A stretch of 64,000 nt of DNA, taken from Cyanobacteria bacterium GSL.Bin1. GTDB taxonomy: Bacteria > Cyanobacteriota > Cyanobacteriia > Cyanobacteriales > Rubidibacteraceae. This document shows, piece after piece, positions 47,417-58,342 of this stretch (positions are counted from its first letter, which is position 1; each line of letters begins with the position of its first letter). The DNA lies in NCBI GenBank assembly GCA_009909085.1, contig JAAANX010000187.1:1-64000 (forward strand). Reading direction: 5' to 3'. Both the position numbers and the translations under genes were made by a program. The notes below the pieces were generated by a model. The model worked only from the letters and a program-made list of their open reading frames with translations, ran no database searches and was not told the origin of the DNA.

Positions 47417-47683
47417 TTACTCTGCCGAGCGTCGCACCCGCAGTGCAAAAAACTCACCGCGATCGTCAAGACTTTCAATGGGGTAGCCTTCCATTTTCAG
47501 GCTATCAGGAACTTGCTCGATCGGTTCGCCGGGATCTAACCAAACTTCTAATAAAGTGCCGGGTTCCATTTGTTCTAAACGGAGTTTCGTGCGCACAAAG
47601 TTAATCGGACAAGGCGTTCCTCGTAAATCTAACTCAGCATCAGGAAGCGATTGTGGATTAGTAGAAGAAATTGACTGACTCAT
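47417..47683 (-). CDS. TusA-family sulfurtransferase
   Basis: 88 residues. [19 protein letters not shown] carries the CPxP motif with the sulfur-accepting Cys. Sulfur relay protein; the exact acceptor is unknown. Overlaps the dnaJ stop by four bases and abuts rsgA. Confidence 0.88.
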   Translation of the reverse strand: MSQSISSTNPQSLPDAELDLRGTPCPINFVRTKLRLEQMEPGTLLEVWLDPGEPIEQVPDSLKMEGYPIESLDDRGEFFALRVRRSAE

Positions 47684-48816
47684 CCACCAAACACCCGTCC
47701 TAAAAATCCTTCTAAGCCACCTTTACCAGTGCTCTCTCCTTTGATCTTAGCGAGCTTTTCCAGCAACTCCCGTTCTTCGGCATTCAAACGGGTGGGAATT
47801 TCCACATGAATTGTAATCAACTGATCGCCGCGACTGACGGGATTACCCAGTTTTGGCACCCCCTTGTTTTCCAAAGTGAGCACTGTATCCGGTTGCGTTC
47901 CTGCAGGAATATGTAAGTCTTCTTCACCGTCAACTGTATTCACTTTGAAACGACAACCCAAAATAGCCTGTAAATAACTCACTGTAATTTCAGAGTGAAT
48001 ATTGAGTCCATCGCGCTTAAATTCAGGATCCGGTTCAACCGTCAAATAGACATATAAATCACCGGGAGAACCACTACGCAAACCGGCATCGCCTTCTCCA
48101 GACACTCGCAGCCGCGTGCCATTATCAACACCGGGCGGAATTGTAATCTTCAGTTTTTTCGTTTCTCGTTTGCGACCAGCCCCGCCACAGCTTTCACATT
48201 TTTCTTCAATGACCCGCCCTTCGCCATTGCAGGTGGGACACACTGACACCTGAGCAAAACTGCCAAAAGGCGTGCGAGTGGCTCGTCTCACTTGTCCACT
48301 GCCCGAACAAGTGGAACAGGTCGTAGCACTGCTTCCCGGTTTGGCACCACTCCCTTCGCAAGTCTGACAAGTTTCCAGGTGAGGAATCCGAATTTCTTTT
48401 TCGCCGCCAAAAACCGCTTCTCGGAACTTAATTTTCAAGTCGAGGCGTAAATCGTCGCCACGGGTGGGTCCGCTTCGACGGCGAGTGGAACCTGCCGCAC
48501 CAGCACCGCCAAACCCACTAAAGATGGTTTCAAAGATATCGGCAAATCCACCCATATCGGTGGCAAAGTCTTGGTAACTTGCACCACCAGCACCAGCACC
48601 AACGCCTGCTTCACCAAAGCGGTCATAACGCGCTCTCGTTTCCGGTTCAGAGAGAACTTCATAAGCGCGGTTAATTTCCTTAAATCGTTCTTCCGCTCCC
48701 TCTTCCTTATTCACATCAGGATGATATTGTCGTGCTAGACGACGGTAAGCACGCTTAATATCTTCCTTACTTGCGTTGCGGGAGACTCCTAAGAGTTCGT
48801 AATAATCGGCAGCCAT
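47680..48816 (-). CDS. dnaJ: chaperone DnaJ
   Basis: 378 residues: J domain with HPD ([10 protein letters not shown]), Gly-rich region (about 75-115), four CxxCxGxG zinc motifs ([32 protein letters not shown]) and the C-terminal substrate-binding domain. Stimulates DnaK ATPase. Directly downstream of dnaK. Confidence 0.96.
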   Translation of the reverse strand: MAADYYELLGVSRNASKEDIKRAYRRLARQYHPDVNKEEGAEERFKEINRAYEVLSEPETRARYDRFGEAGVGAGAGGASYQDFATDMGGFADIFETIFSGFGGAGAAGSTRRRSGPTRGDDLRLDLKIKFREAVFGGEKEIRIPHLETCQTCEGSGAKPGSSATTCSTCSGSGQVRRATRTPFGSFAQVSVCPTCNGEGRVIEEKCESCGGAGRKRETKKLKITIPPGVDNGTRLRVSGEGDAGLRSGSPGDLYVYLTVEPDPEFKRDGLNIHSEITVSYLQAILGCRFKVNTVDGEEDLHIPAGTQPDTVLTLENKGVPKLGNPVSRGDQLITIHVEIPTRLNAEERELLEKLAKIKGESTGKGGLEGFLGRVFGG

Positions 48817-48919
48817 AGAGCAGTCGTTTAGTGTATAGTGTTTATCTTAAATAATTATGTCTTCTTTTGAGAGTAGCAAGTGTTGACAAAGGCTTCAATA
48901 ATGATTCGTTTAACTCTGG

Positions 48920-51130
48920 TTATTCCACAGCCTCGAAATCATCACTCCAGGATTCGTCTTCTTCCTCAAATTCTTCAAACTCCTCAAAGGGGTTAAAGTC
49001 TTCATCGTCAAGGTCAAACCTCGTCTGGGTGTTCTCGCTTGCATCTCCTAAATCTATCGCATCATCAGATGGGGTGGCAACATCGGAACTTTGTGTTTGA
49101 TCGTCAAATGTGCTAAAAACTGCTTCTAGTTCAGACGTATCTTTATCTTTATTGGCTTTAGGTTGAGGTGGACTGAAAGTTTGATCAGAATTTGTTGTTT
49201 CCCTAGCACGGTCAAAATTAGAATGGGTTGTTTCCCGGGTAATCTCTTCTTCGCCAACAGTTTCGTAATCCCGCGACGATGATTCTCCCCTATAGCTACT
49301 GCCTTGATTGTATACCTCGGCTCCCATGGTTAAGACAGCTTGTCGATAGCCCTCAAGGCGAGTTTGCAGCACCCCCAGGTCCACTTTCGGATCGTCTAAT
49401 ACTTGCACTAATTCCTCTTTTTTCTCCTCAGCAGCTATTTTGAGTTTTTCTGGAATCAAACCTTCATTATCTCGCAGTGTGCTTTGATGGCTATAGAAGA
49501 GACTATCAGCTTGATTACTCAGTTCAATCCGTTGCATCCGTTTGCGGTCTTCTTCTGCATAGTGCTCTGCTTCTTTTTGCATGCGGTCAATTTCTTGTTG
49601 AGAAAGACCCCCAGTTTCTTTAATCACAATGCTTTGCTCACGCCCCGTGCCTTTATCTTCAGCAGACACCTTTAAAATGCCATTAACGTCAATGTCAAAG
49701 CTAACTTCAATTTGGGGCACGCCTCTCGGCGCCGCAGGAATTCCGGTGAGCAAGAACTTACCTAGGGTTTTATTATCCTTCGCCATTGCGCGTTCCCCTT
49801 GCAAAACATGAATTTCAACGGATGTTTGTCCATCACTCGCCGTGGAAAAGACTTGGGAGCGACTGGTTGGAATTGTTGTATTACGCTCAATTACTTTGGT
49901 CGAGACTTCACCGAGAGTTTCAATCCCTAAAGATAAGGGAATGACATCTAACAGTAAGAGATCATTCACTTCCTGTTCTTGCCCTAAAACACCGCCTTGA
50001 ATCGCTGCGCCCAGTGCGACTGCTTCATCCGGGTTAATTGACCGCTCCGGTTCTTTACCATTAAAGAAATCTTTTAAGGTTTCTTGCACCGCCGGAATCC
50101 GGGTTGAGCCTCCAACTAACAAAATGCGATCAATCTCTTCTCTGCTTAAGCCTGAATCTTCAATCGCTTGCGTTAAGGGTTGAATCGTCTTTTGGACTAA
50201 CTCCCGGGAGAGTTCATTAAATTTGGCTCGACTTAAGTCTAATTTCAAGTGTTTGGGACCTAACTCCCCCCCGCCTTTACTAAAAGCGGTAATAAAAGGC
50301 AAATTAATTGATGTGGTGGGGCGGGTAGACAGTTCAATCTTGGCTCGTTCTGCGGCTTCCCGTAGCCGTTGCATTGCCATTTTGTCTTCATTGAGATCAA
50401 TGCCTTCTTGCTCCTTAAAGGCTAAAAGCATCCACTCAACGATGACATTATCAAAATCATCTCCCCCTAAATGATTATTTCCGGCTGTGGCTTTAACTTC
50501 AAAAACACCATCTCCTAGTTGCAGAATGGAAACATCAAAGGTACCGCCTCCCAAGTCATACACAAGAACGTTCTGTTGTTGTTCTTGCTTATCCAGACCA
50601 AAAGCTAGTGCGGCAGCGGTGGGTTCATTGACAATCCTCATCACATCTAAACCCGCGATGGTTCCCGCGTCTTTGGTCGCTTGCCGTTGCGCATCTGTGA
50701 AATAGGCAGGAACAGTGATCACAGCTTCAGTGATAGTTTCGTTCAGATAACTTTCTGCACTGGCTTTCAGAGTTTGTAAAATCATCGCTGACAGTTCTTG
50801 GGGCGTGTATTGTTTGCCCCGGCATTTCACATCTACTGTTTGATCTCGTCCCGGAACGCAACGATAAGAAACTCGACTGCGCTCTTGTTCTGTATCTTCC
50901 CAGCGTCGCCCAATAAACCTTTTGATGCTGTATATGGTATTTTCTGCATTCGTCACCGCTTGCCGTTTTGCGAGTTGACCCACTAAACGCTCTTGTTCTT
51001 TCGTAAAAGCAACAATACTCGGTGTGGTACGCCCTCCGTCTAAATTCTCAATAACTAGGGGCTTGCCGCCTTCTAAAACAGCAAAGCAACTATTTGTGGT
51101 GCCGAGATCAATACCAATAACTTTTCCCAT
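48920..51130 (-). CDS. dnaK: DnaK (Hsp70) chaperone with extended acidic tail
   Basis: 736 residues, about 100 longer than standard DnaK. ATPase domain starts [23 protein letters not shown] and [10 protein letters not shown] are visible; the linker [10 protein letters not shown] leads to the substrate domain. Residues about 600-736 form a polar linker and a very acidic tail ending [19 protein letters not shown]. Cyanobacteria have several DnaKs; gene order with grpE suggests the DnaK1 type. Followed by dnaJ. Confidence 0.95.
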   Translation of the reverse strand: MGKVIGIDLGTTNSCFAVLEGGKPLVIENLDGGRTTPSIVAFTKEQERLVGQLAKRQAVTNAENTIYSIKRFIGRRWEDTEQERSRVSYRCVPGRDQTVDVKCRGKQYTPQELSAMILQTLKASAESYLNETITEAVITVPAYFTDAQRQATKDAGTIAGLDVMRIVNEPTAAALAFGLDKQEQQQNVLVYDLGGGTFDVSILQLGDGVFEVKATAGNNHLGGDDFDNVIVEWMLLAFKEQEGIDLNEDKMAMQRLREAAERAKIELSTRPTTSINLPFITAFSKGGGELGPKHLKLDLSRAKFNELSRELVQKTIQPLTQAIEDSGLSREEIDRILLVGGSTRIPAVQETLKDFFNGKEPERSINPDEAVALGAAIQGGVLGQEQEVNDLLLLDVIPLSLGIETLGEVSTKVIERNTTIPTSRSQVFSTASDGQTSVEIHVLQGERAMAKDNKTLGKFLLTGIPAAPRGVPQIEVSFDIDVNGILKVSAEDKGTGREQSIVIKETGGLSQQEIDRMQKEAEHYAEEDRKRMQRIELSNQADSLFYSHQSTLRDNEGLIPEKLKIAAEEKKEELVQVLDDPKVDLGVLQTRLEGYRQAVLTMGAEVYNQGSSYRGESSSRDYETVGEEEITRETTHSNFDRARETTNSDQTFSPPQPKANKDKDTSELEAVFSTFDDQTQSSDVATPSDDAIDLGDASENTQTRFDLDDEDFNPFEEFEEFEEEDESWSDDFEAVE

Positions 51131-51186
51131 GAGCTTTGGAGATAGATGAGGGTTTTCAAAGATGAGTGATGATTGAGAAGTTTACA

Positions 51187-51238
51187 GAAAGTTTTCCCTC
51201 CCGAGTCAGGGAAAGTTACGGAGAGTGAAAAAACTTTC
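51187..51238. other. hairpin in the grpE-dnaK gap
   Basis: GAAAGTTTT and AAAACTTTC form a 9-bp outer stem, and TCCCT/AGGGA an inner one. It lies seven bases after the grpE stop (minus strand). It may be an mRNA processing or attenuation element; no CIRCE sequence is seen. Confidence 0.4.
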
Positions 51239-51245
51239 AGTGGAT

Positions 51246-52001
51246 TCAAGCCAGTTGTTCTTCGTTATTGTTATGCTCATTACCACTTTCCTCTGATTCA
51301 GTGGTGGGTTCTGGTGCCGCTGCTACCTTGACCATAGCATGACGGAGAACACTATCGCCCAACATATATCCTGATCTCAACTGTTCAATCACAGTGCCTT
51401 CAGTATAGTCATTCGTCGGTTCTCGTAGCATTGCTTCGTGGTAATAGGGATCAAAGGGTTCTCCTTCCGGACGCATTTTAGAAACACCGAGGCTTTTGAG
51501 GGCTTCGACGAGTTGTTTATAAACCCCTTGGTAACTTTTGTGAATATTTTTTTCGCCTTCAGTTGTCGGTTTGATTTGCGATCGCGCTCTTTCAAAATTA
51601 TCGACAATTTCTAAAATTTTAGATAAAGTCTCTCGCTTTTCATTTTGTTTAATTTCTTCTTTTTGCGTCTCACTGCGGCGACGGAAATTTTCAAAATCAG
51701 CAGCAAGGCGTTTGGCTTGCGCAGTGACAGCTTCTCGTTGCTGGGTTTCTTGTTCTAATTTTTGCTGTAGCGCTTGGATTTCTGCTTGTAATTGCTCTGT
51801 GTTCGCTGATTCCTCAGTTTGCTGAGGTTGTTGTTCGCCTTCAGCCTCTAACGATTGAGCCTCTGCTTCTTCGGATTGATTTTCTACGACTTCTGCCGAA
51901 ACAACTTCCTGCTCTTGGGTTGCCGATTCTACATCTTGCGTTTGTTCTTCTTGAGGAATTTCATTATTCATTGCGTCTTGTTGTTTATGCTCGTCCATCA
52001 T
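51246..52001 (-). CDS. grpE: nucleotide exchange factor GrpE
   Basis: 251 residues: a long acidic, Gln-rich N-terminus (1-70), coiled-coil (about 75-130), then [11 protein letters not shown] and the beta-wing ([32 protein letters not shown]). Releases ADP from DnaK. First gene of the heat-shock block; two adjacent ATGs at the start. Confidence 0.95.
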   Translation of the reverse strand: MMDEHKQQDAMNNEIPQEEQTQDVESATQEQEVVSAEVVENQSEEAEAQSLEAEGEQQPQQTEESANTEQLQAEIQALQQKLEQETQQREAVTAQAKRLAADFENFRRRSETQKEEIKQNEKRETLSKILEIVDNFERARSQIKPTTEGEKNIHKSYQGVYKQLVEALKSLGVSKMRPEGEPFDPYYHEAMLREPTNDYTEGTVIEQLRSGYMLGDSVLRHAMVKVAAAPEPTTESEESGNEHNNNEEQLA

Positions 52002-52087
52002 AATTGATCTTTTTTCACACTCTATCGCATTCTAGATTAACAGTTTTCATCCTCTTCTCAATCAGTGTAACCGGTTCGGTTTTAACA

Positions 52088-52124
52088 ATAAAAAACCAGC
52101 ATCTAATCCACTTAAAGATGCTGG
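52088..52124 (-). terminator. Rho-independent terminator of chlP
   Basis: On the minus strand CCAGCATCT pairs with AGATGCTGG (nine bases) around an 11-nt loop, followed by TTTTTTATTG. It lies 29 bp after the chlP stop codon. Confidence 0.85.
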
Positions 52125-52152
52125 CAATGATGACAATTTTAGAGGTTTCAAT

Positions 52153-53373
52153 TTAAGGGGCGAGGGCGTGTCCTCGTAGTAAACTACCGACGGTTTTTGC
52201 GGTAATTTTCATTTGGACAAAAGGATTGCCAGGGGTGACTGTTTTATAAAGATAGCTATCAAAGGTCATCCGTTGGACATCTTTATCGGAACACATTTCC
52301 ACAAATGCTTCCCGGCTGGCATCAGAACGATAGAAGACCCGTTGCAGTAAATCAAGAACCAGATAGGTCATGCCATACTGTTTATCCCAGCGTTTGAGGT
52401 ACAGTTTCAAATCTTTTTCCGTGGGAACGCGCTGTCCATTTTTGGAAGTTTCCACAATGGTTTCGGCGCACATCCGGGCTGATTTGGCAGCAAAGTAGAT
52501 CCCTTCACCCGAGGATTTCGTCACCGTTCCCGCTGCATCTCCGACGAGAGCAACGCGACCGCGTACCCGATGGGGACGAGGATGTTCCGGGATCGGATGG
52601 GCTTCCACTTTAATAATTTCGCCACCGGTAATCCGTTCAGCAGCCCGGGCGCGAATTCCTGCTTGTAGGTCTTTGATCTTGGCTTTATTGACTTTCATCG
52701 TACCGGTTCCCACTGCCACATGGTCGAATTTCGGGAAGACCCAAGCATAAAAATCCGGAGACACATCATCGCCGACATACATTTCGGCGAGTTCCTCGTA
52801 GTAGCCCATTTTGTTTTCGGGAATCCGAATCCGTTCTTGGAACGCGATCGCGTAATTGTAATCACCCGCATCAATGGCTTTGGCGACACGGGAATTGGCC
52901 CCATCCGCACCAATGACTAAATCCACTTGCAAGGTTTTTGCCGTCCCGACAGAACTGCCATCGGAGTGGTCGGCATAGTGCAGAGTGTAAGGCTCATGAT
53001 CACTTTGCGGTAAGTCTAAGCGATGCACCGTCCCATTAATTAAATTGGCCCCAAGCTTAGCGGCGCGGTTTCTTAAAAAGCCGTCCAGGACTTCCCGACG
53101 GCACATACCAATATATTCGTCTTCGTTTTCTAAATTAATATCAACCGTGACATTTGAAGGTGAAATCATCTTCATTTTTCTCACCCGACGATCAATAATT
53201 TCGGGCGGGAGATCAAATTCACTGACCATGCAGAGGGGAATTGCCCCACCGCAAGGCTTCGCATTGTCCAGTTTCCGTTCAAATAAATACGTTTCGATTC
53301 CTGCTTTGGCCAATACTTCTGCCGCAGACGATCCCGCCGGTCCTGATCCGACAACAGCAACCCTTAACACCAA
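52153..53373 (-). CDS. chlP: geranylgeranyl reductase
   Basis: 406 residues. FAD-binding GSGPAGSSAAEVLAKAG at the N-terminus, PCGGAIPLCM, and VALVGDAAGTVTKSSGEG. Reduces geranylgeranyl groups to phytyl for chlorophyll and tocopherol using NADPH. Monocistronic with its own terminator. Length is normal. Confidence 0.95.
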   Translation of the reverse strand: MVLRVAVVGSGPAGSSAAEVLAKAGIETYLFERKLDNAKPCGGAIPLCMVSEFDLPPEIIDRRVRKMKMISPSNVTVDINLENEDEYIGMCRREVLDGFLRNRAAKLGANLINGTVHRLDLPQSDHEPYTLHYADHSDGSSVGTAKTLQVDLVIGADGANSRVAKAIDAGDYNYAIAFQERIRIPENKMGYYEELAEMYVGDDVSPDFYAWVFPKFDHVAVGTGTMKVNKAKIKDLQAGIRARAAERITGGEIIKVEAHPIPEHPRPHRVRGRVALVGDAAGTVTKSSGEGIYFAAKSARMCAETIVETSKNGQRVPTEKDLKLYLKRWDKQYGMTYLVLDLLQRVFYRSDASREAFVEMCSDKDVQRMTFDSYLYKTVTPGNPFVQMKITAKTVGSLLRGHALAP

Positions 53374-53505
53374 GGTTTATCTCCTCTACTTAGCTATTGA
53401 ATACTCACCTTTGGCATCGTACCACGCTGTTTTCCGGTGTTCCCCCCCCAACTCTACAATTTAGGAACATTTTGAAACACTCTTTAACACTGCTCAAACA
53501 AATCT

Positions 53506-54072
53506 TCATATTTCCGGATTGGAGACTTCCGGTTCTGCAATTAAGGCTAATTCGACGCAGTCGGGTTGAGGCTGGCTCAGTTTGACTCGGATATTGGGAC
53601 CAAAAAAGCGCTCGATTTTTTCTTGCTTTTCTTGCCAAGTCTCCCAAGAGACAAGAGAGGATTCAAACTCTAAAATTAGGGCATAAGCGCCATCAATTGC
53701 TTCTTCGCGCAGTCCGGTTAAAATGGGTCGTTCTTCATCGGTTGGGCTGAGTCCGAGGCGTTCTAACGATTCTTCAAGATGCACTTGCTGTCCGTAGCGA
53801 TAACGGGTAACATCTTTGCGAATTTGATTTTGGGTGGGGGTGGCTTGTTCTTCCCGTAATTTAACCACCTCTGGCGGTGTTTCTTTCGTATAAGGAGTTG
53901 GCTTTAATTCCGCTGCCTTGAGGGCGAGTCCGCCTAAAAAAAGGGGAATCCCGTAAAAAAAACCGGCTAAATTGAGAGTGGCATTCCCCGCACCGTAAGC
54001 GATAAAGCCCATGATCGCCAGCGTTCCCCCAACAATCATTCCCCATTTTCCTAAAGAGATTTGACCGAGCAT
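53506..54072 (-). CDS. DUF2854 membrane protein
   Basis: 188 residues, conserved in cyanobacteria and plants. Two membrane helices (GMIVGGTLAIMGFIAYGAG and LAGFFYGIPLFLGGLALKA) then a soluble domain with LRKDVTRYRYGQ-type charged stretches (IRKDVTRYRYGQQVHLEESL). No known activity; plastid counterparts suggest a thylakoid role. It reads toward chlP on the same strand. Confidence 0.8.
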   Translation of the reverse strand: MLGQISLGKWGMIVGGTLAIMGFIAYGAGNATLNLAGFFYGIPLFLGGLALKAAELKPTPYTKETPPEVVKLREEQATPTQNQIRKDVTRYRYGQQVHLEESLERLGLSPTDEERPILTGLREEAIDGAYALILEFESSLVSWETWQEKQEKIERFFGPNIRVKLSQPQPDCVELALIAEPEVSNPEI

Positions 54073-54144
54073 CTTGACATTATGGTGTATTGAGCATTTA
54101 TAGTCTATCGTAGAGCTACGCCAGGAAGATCATAATTTGGGGTT

Positions 54145-54321
54145 ATGGATAAACAAACGCTCATTGAACGAATTCGTAGAATTGAAAGCAAGCGTGAGGT
54201 TTTGGTTGACCTAATGGAGCAACCTAACATCGGTAATTTACGTTTAGATGTCAATCAAGCTTTAGAAGAATTAGACGATTTACTCGAAGAATTCAAAGCC
54301 ACGTTTCCCGAAGCACAATAA
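54145..54321 (+). CDS. 58-aa acidic helical protein
   Basis: ATG at 54145 to TAA at 54321. MDKQTLIERIRRIESKREVL and VNQALEELDDLLEEFKATFP predict two helices, perhaps a hairpin or coiled coil. GGGG precedes the ATG. It converges on the response regulator with two bases between the stops, so both boundaries look real. Family unknown. Confidence 0.6.
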   Translation: MDKQTLIERIRRIESKREVLVDLMEQPNIGNLRLDVNQALEELDDLLEEFKATFPEAQ

Positions 54322-54323
54322 AA

Positions 54324-54719
54324 TTAATGGTTATGTCCCAGTTGCTTGATGAGATCAACTAACTCTTCGGTGGATGTTTCTTTCGTGCAGAAGGCATCAA
54401 TTGGAGCGGATTGGGACATTGCCTCAGTTTGTGCATCTTCGAGGGAGGAGTAGGCAATAATCTGCGCCGTTGAGTATTCTTGCTTAATGGCAGTTGATGC
54501 TTGCAAGCCATCCATGACTGGCATTTGTAAATCCATCACCAACACATCGGGAGCGTGTTTTATTGCCATCTCTAGGGCTTCTTTCCCATTACAAGCGGTT
54601 CCAACAAGGGTGATTGCCTGTCGGGTCGATAAGACAATTTGCAAAGCGTAGCGAGTTAACTCGTGGTCGTCAGCGATCAGGACACGTAAGGTTTTTTGCT
54701 GTGTGGCTGGTTTACTCAA
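54324..54719 (-). CDS. single-domain response regulator
   Basis: 131 residues, receiver only. Acidic pair in LIADDHELTRYAL, phospho-Asp in DVLVMDLQMPVMDG, the switch Ser in IAYSSLEDAQ and conserved Lys in FCTKETSTEE. No output domain. The sequence resembles NarL/LuxR receivers. No kinase is nearby. Confidence 0.88.
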   Translation of the reverse strand: MSKPATQQKTLRVLIADDHELTRYALQIVLSTRQAITLVGTACNGKEALEMAIKHAPDVLVMDLQMPVMDGLQASTAIKQEYSTAQIIAYSSLEDAQTEAMSQSAPIDAFCTKETSTEELVDLIKQLGHNH

Positions 54720-54863
54720 GGCTCACTGGGGGTCACTTAACTTCTAATCATTATGCATTCTAGGCTGGTTTACTGTCACTTTTCCTCTGTCATTCGAGAG
54801 AAGTCTTTCCTGATAGTTTCAACAGTCATTTCTTCAGATCGAAGTTAACAGAGGAGGGATAGG

Positions 54864-56870
54864 CTATTCTCGATAGTTAGCATTGAGATAAGTATAGTTT
54901 CCTAGCCCTTGCTGATAATTATTGAGTAAACGACGTGACTCAGGGAGGGAAATTAAGTTTTTTTCTAAGGCTTGTTCGGTATGACGGCGGAGATTTTCCA
55001 GTAATTCTTCGCTAGAGTATTGGGTTTGGGCGAGGACTTCAGTAATGGTATCGCCACGGACAAACTGTTCAATTTTGTAGCCTTTGGGATGGGTGCGAAT
55101 ATGCACGACATTGGTATCGCCAAAGAGATTATGGAGGTTCCCCATAATTTCTTGATACGCCCCAACTAAAAACATGCCTAAGTAATAAGGTTGATTTTCA
55201 GTTAAGGGATGAAGTTCTAAAAAGTCTTTCGGCTTTTGTCCTTTGGGGTTAATAAAGTGACTAATTTTACCGTCACTATCACAGGTTAAATCAGCTAAAA
55301 TAGCACGCTTGCTAGGAACTTCATGCAAGCGATGAATGGGCATAATCGGAAAGAGTTGATCAATGGCCCAATGATCAGGCGTAGATTGAAAAACGGAGAG
55401 ATTAATGTAATAGATGGCAGTGAGAATATTGGCAATTGATTGCAATTCCTCACTTACGGTTTCTTGATGTTTAATAATTTCAAAAACTTTGGCACAACAC
55501 GCCCAATACAGTTGTTCTGCTCTTGCTCGTTCTTGTAAAGTTAAGTAGCTAAAATTAAATAAACCAATGGCTTCTTGTTTGAATTGAATGGCGTCGTGAT
55601 AGTGTTCTTGGTAATTTTCGTCGTTAATCAGTGCATAAGTTTCCCAAAGATTGCGAATAATTAAATGTTCTTCTTCTTCGATCACCGGTGGTGGGGTGAT
55701 GGGCGGTTCATTACTGCCTAAAACATCAAAAATGAGCACCCCTTGATGTGACGCGATCGCGCGACCGCTTTCACTAATTAGGGTGGGAACCGCAATCTCT
55801 GCTTGGTCACAAGCTTCTTTGACTTCCGCGACAATATCATTGGCATAGTTTTGCATATTGTAGTTTTTGGAAGCATTATTTTTATTGGTTTTTGACCCGT
55901 CGTAGTCAACGGCTAAGCCGCCCCCAACATCGAGATACTTTAAATTTCCGCCTAAAGCAGTGAGTTCAGCGTAAATTTGGGCGGCTTCGCGAATCGCTTC
56001 TTTAATCACGCGAATGGAAGAAACTTGCGACCCCACATGAAAATGAAGGAGTTGTAAACTGTCTAATTGGTTGTAAGCTTTGAGGGTTTCGACCGCTTGT
56101 AAGATCTGCCAAATCGTTAAGCCAAACTTAGCGCGATCGCCAGTGGAAACGCCCCAGCGTCCTGTTCCCCGCGTTCCCAATTTGGCTCGGATACCAATCA
56201 CCGGAGAAATGGCTAATTCTTCACTAATTTCTTGGATCAGTTCCAATTCTTCTAACTGTTCGACAACAATAATCGTTTGATAGCCTAAGCGCCGAGAGAG
56301 TAATGCTGTTTCGATATACTCACGGTCTTTATAACCATTACAGATTAAGAGGGATGCTTGTTCTTGCTTGGGGCTAGTGGGTAAGGGATTCAGCGTCGCT
56401 AAGGCAATCATTAATTCCGGCTTTGATCCCACTTCTAATCCCAGTTGGTGTTTGTTTCCGCATTCGACTAATGATTCGACCAAATGGCGATGTTGGTTAC
56501 ATTTAATCGGAAATACACCACGATAACTTCCGGGATAGTTGTAGCGAGAAATAGCGCGATCAAAACAGGCATAAAGTCGTTCCACGCGATCGGCTAGAAT
56601 TTCCGGAAAGCGAATGAGAATGGGCAGCCCGATGTTACGTTTTCTCAGGGCAGTGACCAGTTCATATAAATCTAGAGAAGTACCACGATCGCCCTGTGGG
56701 GAAACTGTGATATGTCCAGCACGATTGATGGAAAAATAGGGGTCGCCCCAGCCTTGAATTTGATAAATTTGTTCACTCTCTTCGATGGTCCATTCAGGTT
56801 GATTTGATTCATTTTTCTCTGAGTTGACACTCCCTTCCAGTGAAGAAAAAGACTGGGGTTGAACAGACAT
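54864..56870 (-). CDS. speA: biosynthetic arginine decarboxylase
   Basis: 668 residues. PLP Lys in GVFPIKCNQHRHLVES; LHFHVGSQVSSI and YLDVGGGLAVDYDGS bind PLP phosphate; the Cys in the CDSDGKI motif is catalytic. Makes agmatine for polyamine synthesis. Normal length. Monocistronic. Confidence 0.95.
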   Translation of the reverse strand: MSVQPQSFSSLEGSVNSEKNESNQPEWTIEESEQIYQIQGWGDPYFSINRAGHITVSPQGDRGTSLDLYELVTALRKRNIGLPILIRFPEILADRVERLYACFDRAISRYNYPGSYRGVFPIKCNQHRHLVESLVECGNKHQLGLEVGSKPELMIALATLNPLPTSPKQEQASLLICNGYKDREYIETALLSRRLGYQTIIVVEQLEELELIQEISEELAISPVIGIRAKLGTRGTGRWGVSTGDRAKFGLTIWQILQAVETLKAYNQLDSLQLLHFHVGSQVSSIRVIKEAIREAAQIYAELTALGGNLKYLDVGGGLAVDYDGSKTNKNNASKNYNMQNYANDIVAEVKEACDQAEIAVPTLISESGRAIASHQGVLIFDVLGSNEPPITPPPVIEEEEHLIIRNLWETYALINDENYQEHYHDAIQFKQEAIGLFNFSYLTLQERARAEQLYWACCAKVFEIIKHQETVSEELQSIANILTAIYYINLSVFQSTPDHWAIDQLFPIMPIHRLHEVPSKRAILADLTCDSDGKISHFINPKGQKPKDFLELHPLTENQPYYLGMFLVGAYQEIMGNLHNLFGDTNVVHIRTHPKGYKIEQFVRGDTITEVLAQTQYSSEELLENLRRHTEQALEKNLISLPESRRLLNNYQQGLGNYTYLNANYRE

Positions 56871-57201
56871 AGCAATGAGTAATGCTTCGTTAACAATTAT
56901 CTAATATAACGCCAGTTCAGGATACACTAATAAAATTCACCGATGCACGGGAGGCACACGCTCTACCCAAAGAGTGAGCATTGATGAGGAAGAGTGCGTT
57001 TAAGTAAGGGGGACTCTGCGAGAAGCCGCTTTGCGCCAATGATGTCAATTCTTTTCAGGATAGTTGCTCTATGAGAGCGCGATCGCGCCGAACTCAATTA
57101 GGCATTTACTCGAACTCCTAACTGAATCAGTTCTATATGAACTACACGCAATCCGCCTTCGCCTGAGATTGCGGTTTCTGACGCTTCCTTGCGGTTTCCC
57201 G
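56871..57201. other. 331-bp gap between speA and the tnpB remnant
   Basis: No gene is evident. It must hold the speA promoter near 56880-56960. The stretch 57000-57200 contains short GC-rich inverted words and could be the 3' flank (omega-RNA tail or element end) of the tnpB element, but I cannot define an end. Confidence 0.4.
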
Positions 57202-58342
57202 CTAAGGTGCGCTTTCCAATGCGGAGGAAACCTCCGCTTGGGTCGCACCTCTTTTCGCCCCTAGTTGCCTCATGCTTCCGCAGGAGGTAGAGCTAGATGA
57301 CTCTGCGTCTGACGAGGCACGTCCCGCACCCCGTAACGCCGCCTCAAGCATAACTTGAGATGCGTTTTATATCACGATCTTCGGAATGACCACAATGCTG
57401 GCAGTTGTGAACTCGGTCATTTAGGGTCTTTTTGGTGAGCTTCCAACACTTAACACAGCGTTGAGTGGGTTTAACCGTTCGAGTTGGGATTTCGGTGTAG
57501 ACACCACCAGCTTCCTCAACCTTATATTTGATGTTGTCTTTGTCTTTGGTCATTCCAATGGCAACATCAAGCAGAGAACGATTGAGACCAGTTTTCTGTT
57601 TTTTACCCTTGCTTTTAGCCTTGCGGGTCATCCCTTTCAGATTAAGTTTTTCTGTAGCAACCAAGCTATTATCGCTAACTATTTGTGCTGCTACTTGATG
57701 TGACCAATCCTGTCTTTGATTAGAAACTCTACGCTTAACCTTGCTGATCTGCTTTTGATGCTTCTTCCATCTCCGTGATGCTCTGAGCTTTCCTTTTTCT
57801 GGACGACGTTTTCGTCGGAGCTTTTTAGAAAGTTGATTGACTTGCTCTTGAGCTTTGGCTTGAAACTTTGGGGCTTCTATCAACTCACCGTTAGAAGTAG
57901 CAACTGCTACCTTACACCCAAAATCCAAACCGATTGCTCCTTTTCCTGTTGCCCTCGTTGGTTCGCACTTAACTGTAATCGAGGCAGACCAGTCTTTTCC
58001 ATCCCAAAAGATGGTACAAGTATTAGCAGTCCCCCAAGTTCTTGCTTGACCTCGCATTTTGATTTTTAATCCCAAGTCTTTGAGCTGAAGATAGCCATTT
58101 TTGCCATCAGAATCAGCTTTCCAACCTGCCTGGTCTGGATAGGTCCAGCCCCGATAGTTTCTTCTTTTCTTGAATCGAGGAGACTTCCCTAATCCTTTGA
58201 AAAAGCAAGGTAAGTTTCTTTCCTCTGTTTGACCAACGGTCAAAGCAGGCGCCTTCCGTTTTCCGAAGGCGTAATCTTTGACCTCCGCAACCGATTTAAG
58301 ATCAAAGTAGAGCGTTTCTATGGGAGGGCGGGGATGACACAC
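57202..58342 (-). pseudogene. tnpB: decayed IS200/IS605-type TnpB (RNA-guided nuclease)
   Basis: From about 58200 the protein is a TnpB core: RuvC I GLDFGCKVAVATS, RuvC II ATEKLNLKGMTRKA, zinc finger CVKCWKLTKK...CQHCG, RuvC III SEDRD. After SEDRDI one extra A in the run at about 57358 shifts the frame to a stop at 57344; ignoring it gives NASQVMLEAALRGAGRASSD to TAG at 57202, a normal TnpB tail. The first 45 codons do not look like TnpB and overlap hairpins, so the usual N-terminal 80 or so residues are missing. No TnpA is present. Confidence 0.8.
58228..58271. other. two adjacent hairpins at the 5' side of the tnpB remnant
   Basis: TTTGACC-AAC-GGTCAAA (58228-58244) and CGCCTTC...GAAGGCG (58250-58271) are perfect 7-bp stems. 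They lie just upstream of the cobN-like start and may be a transposon end or a leader structure. They argue that the 5' part of the overlapping tnpB frame is not protein-coding. Confidence 0.5.
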
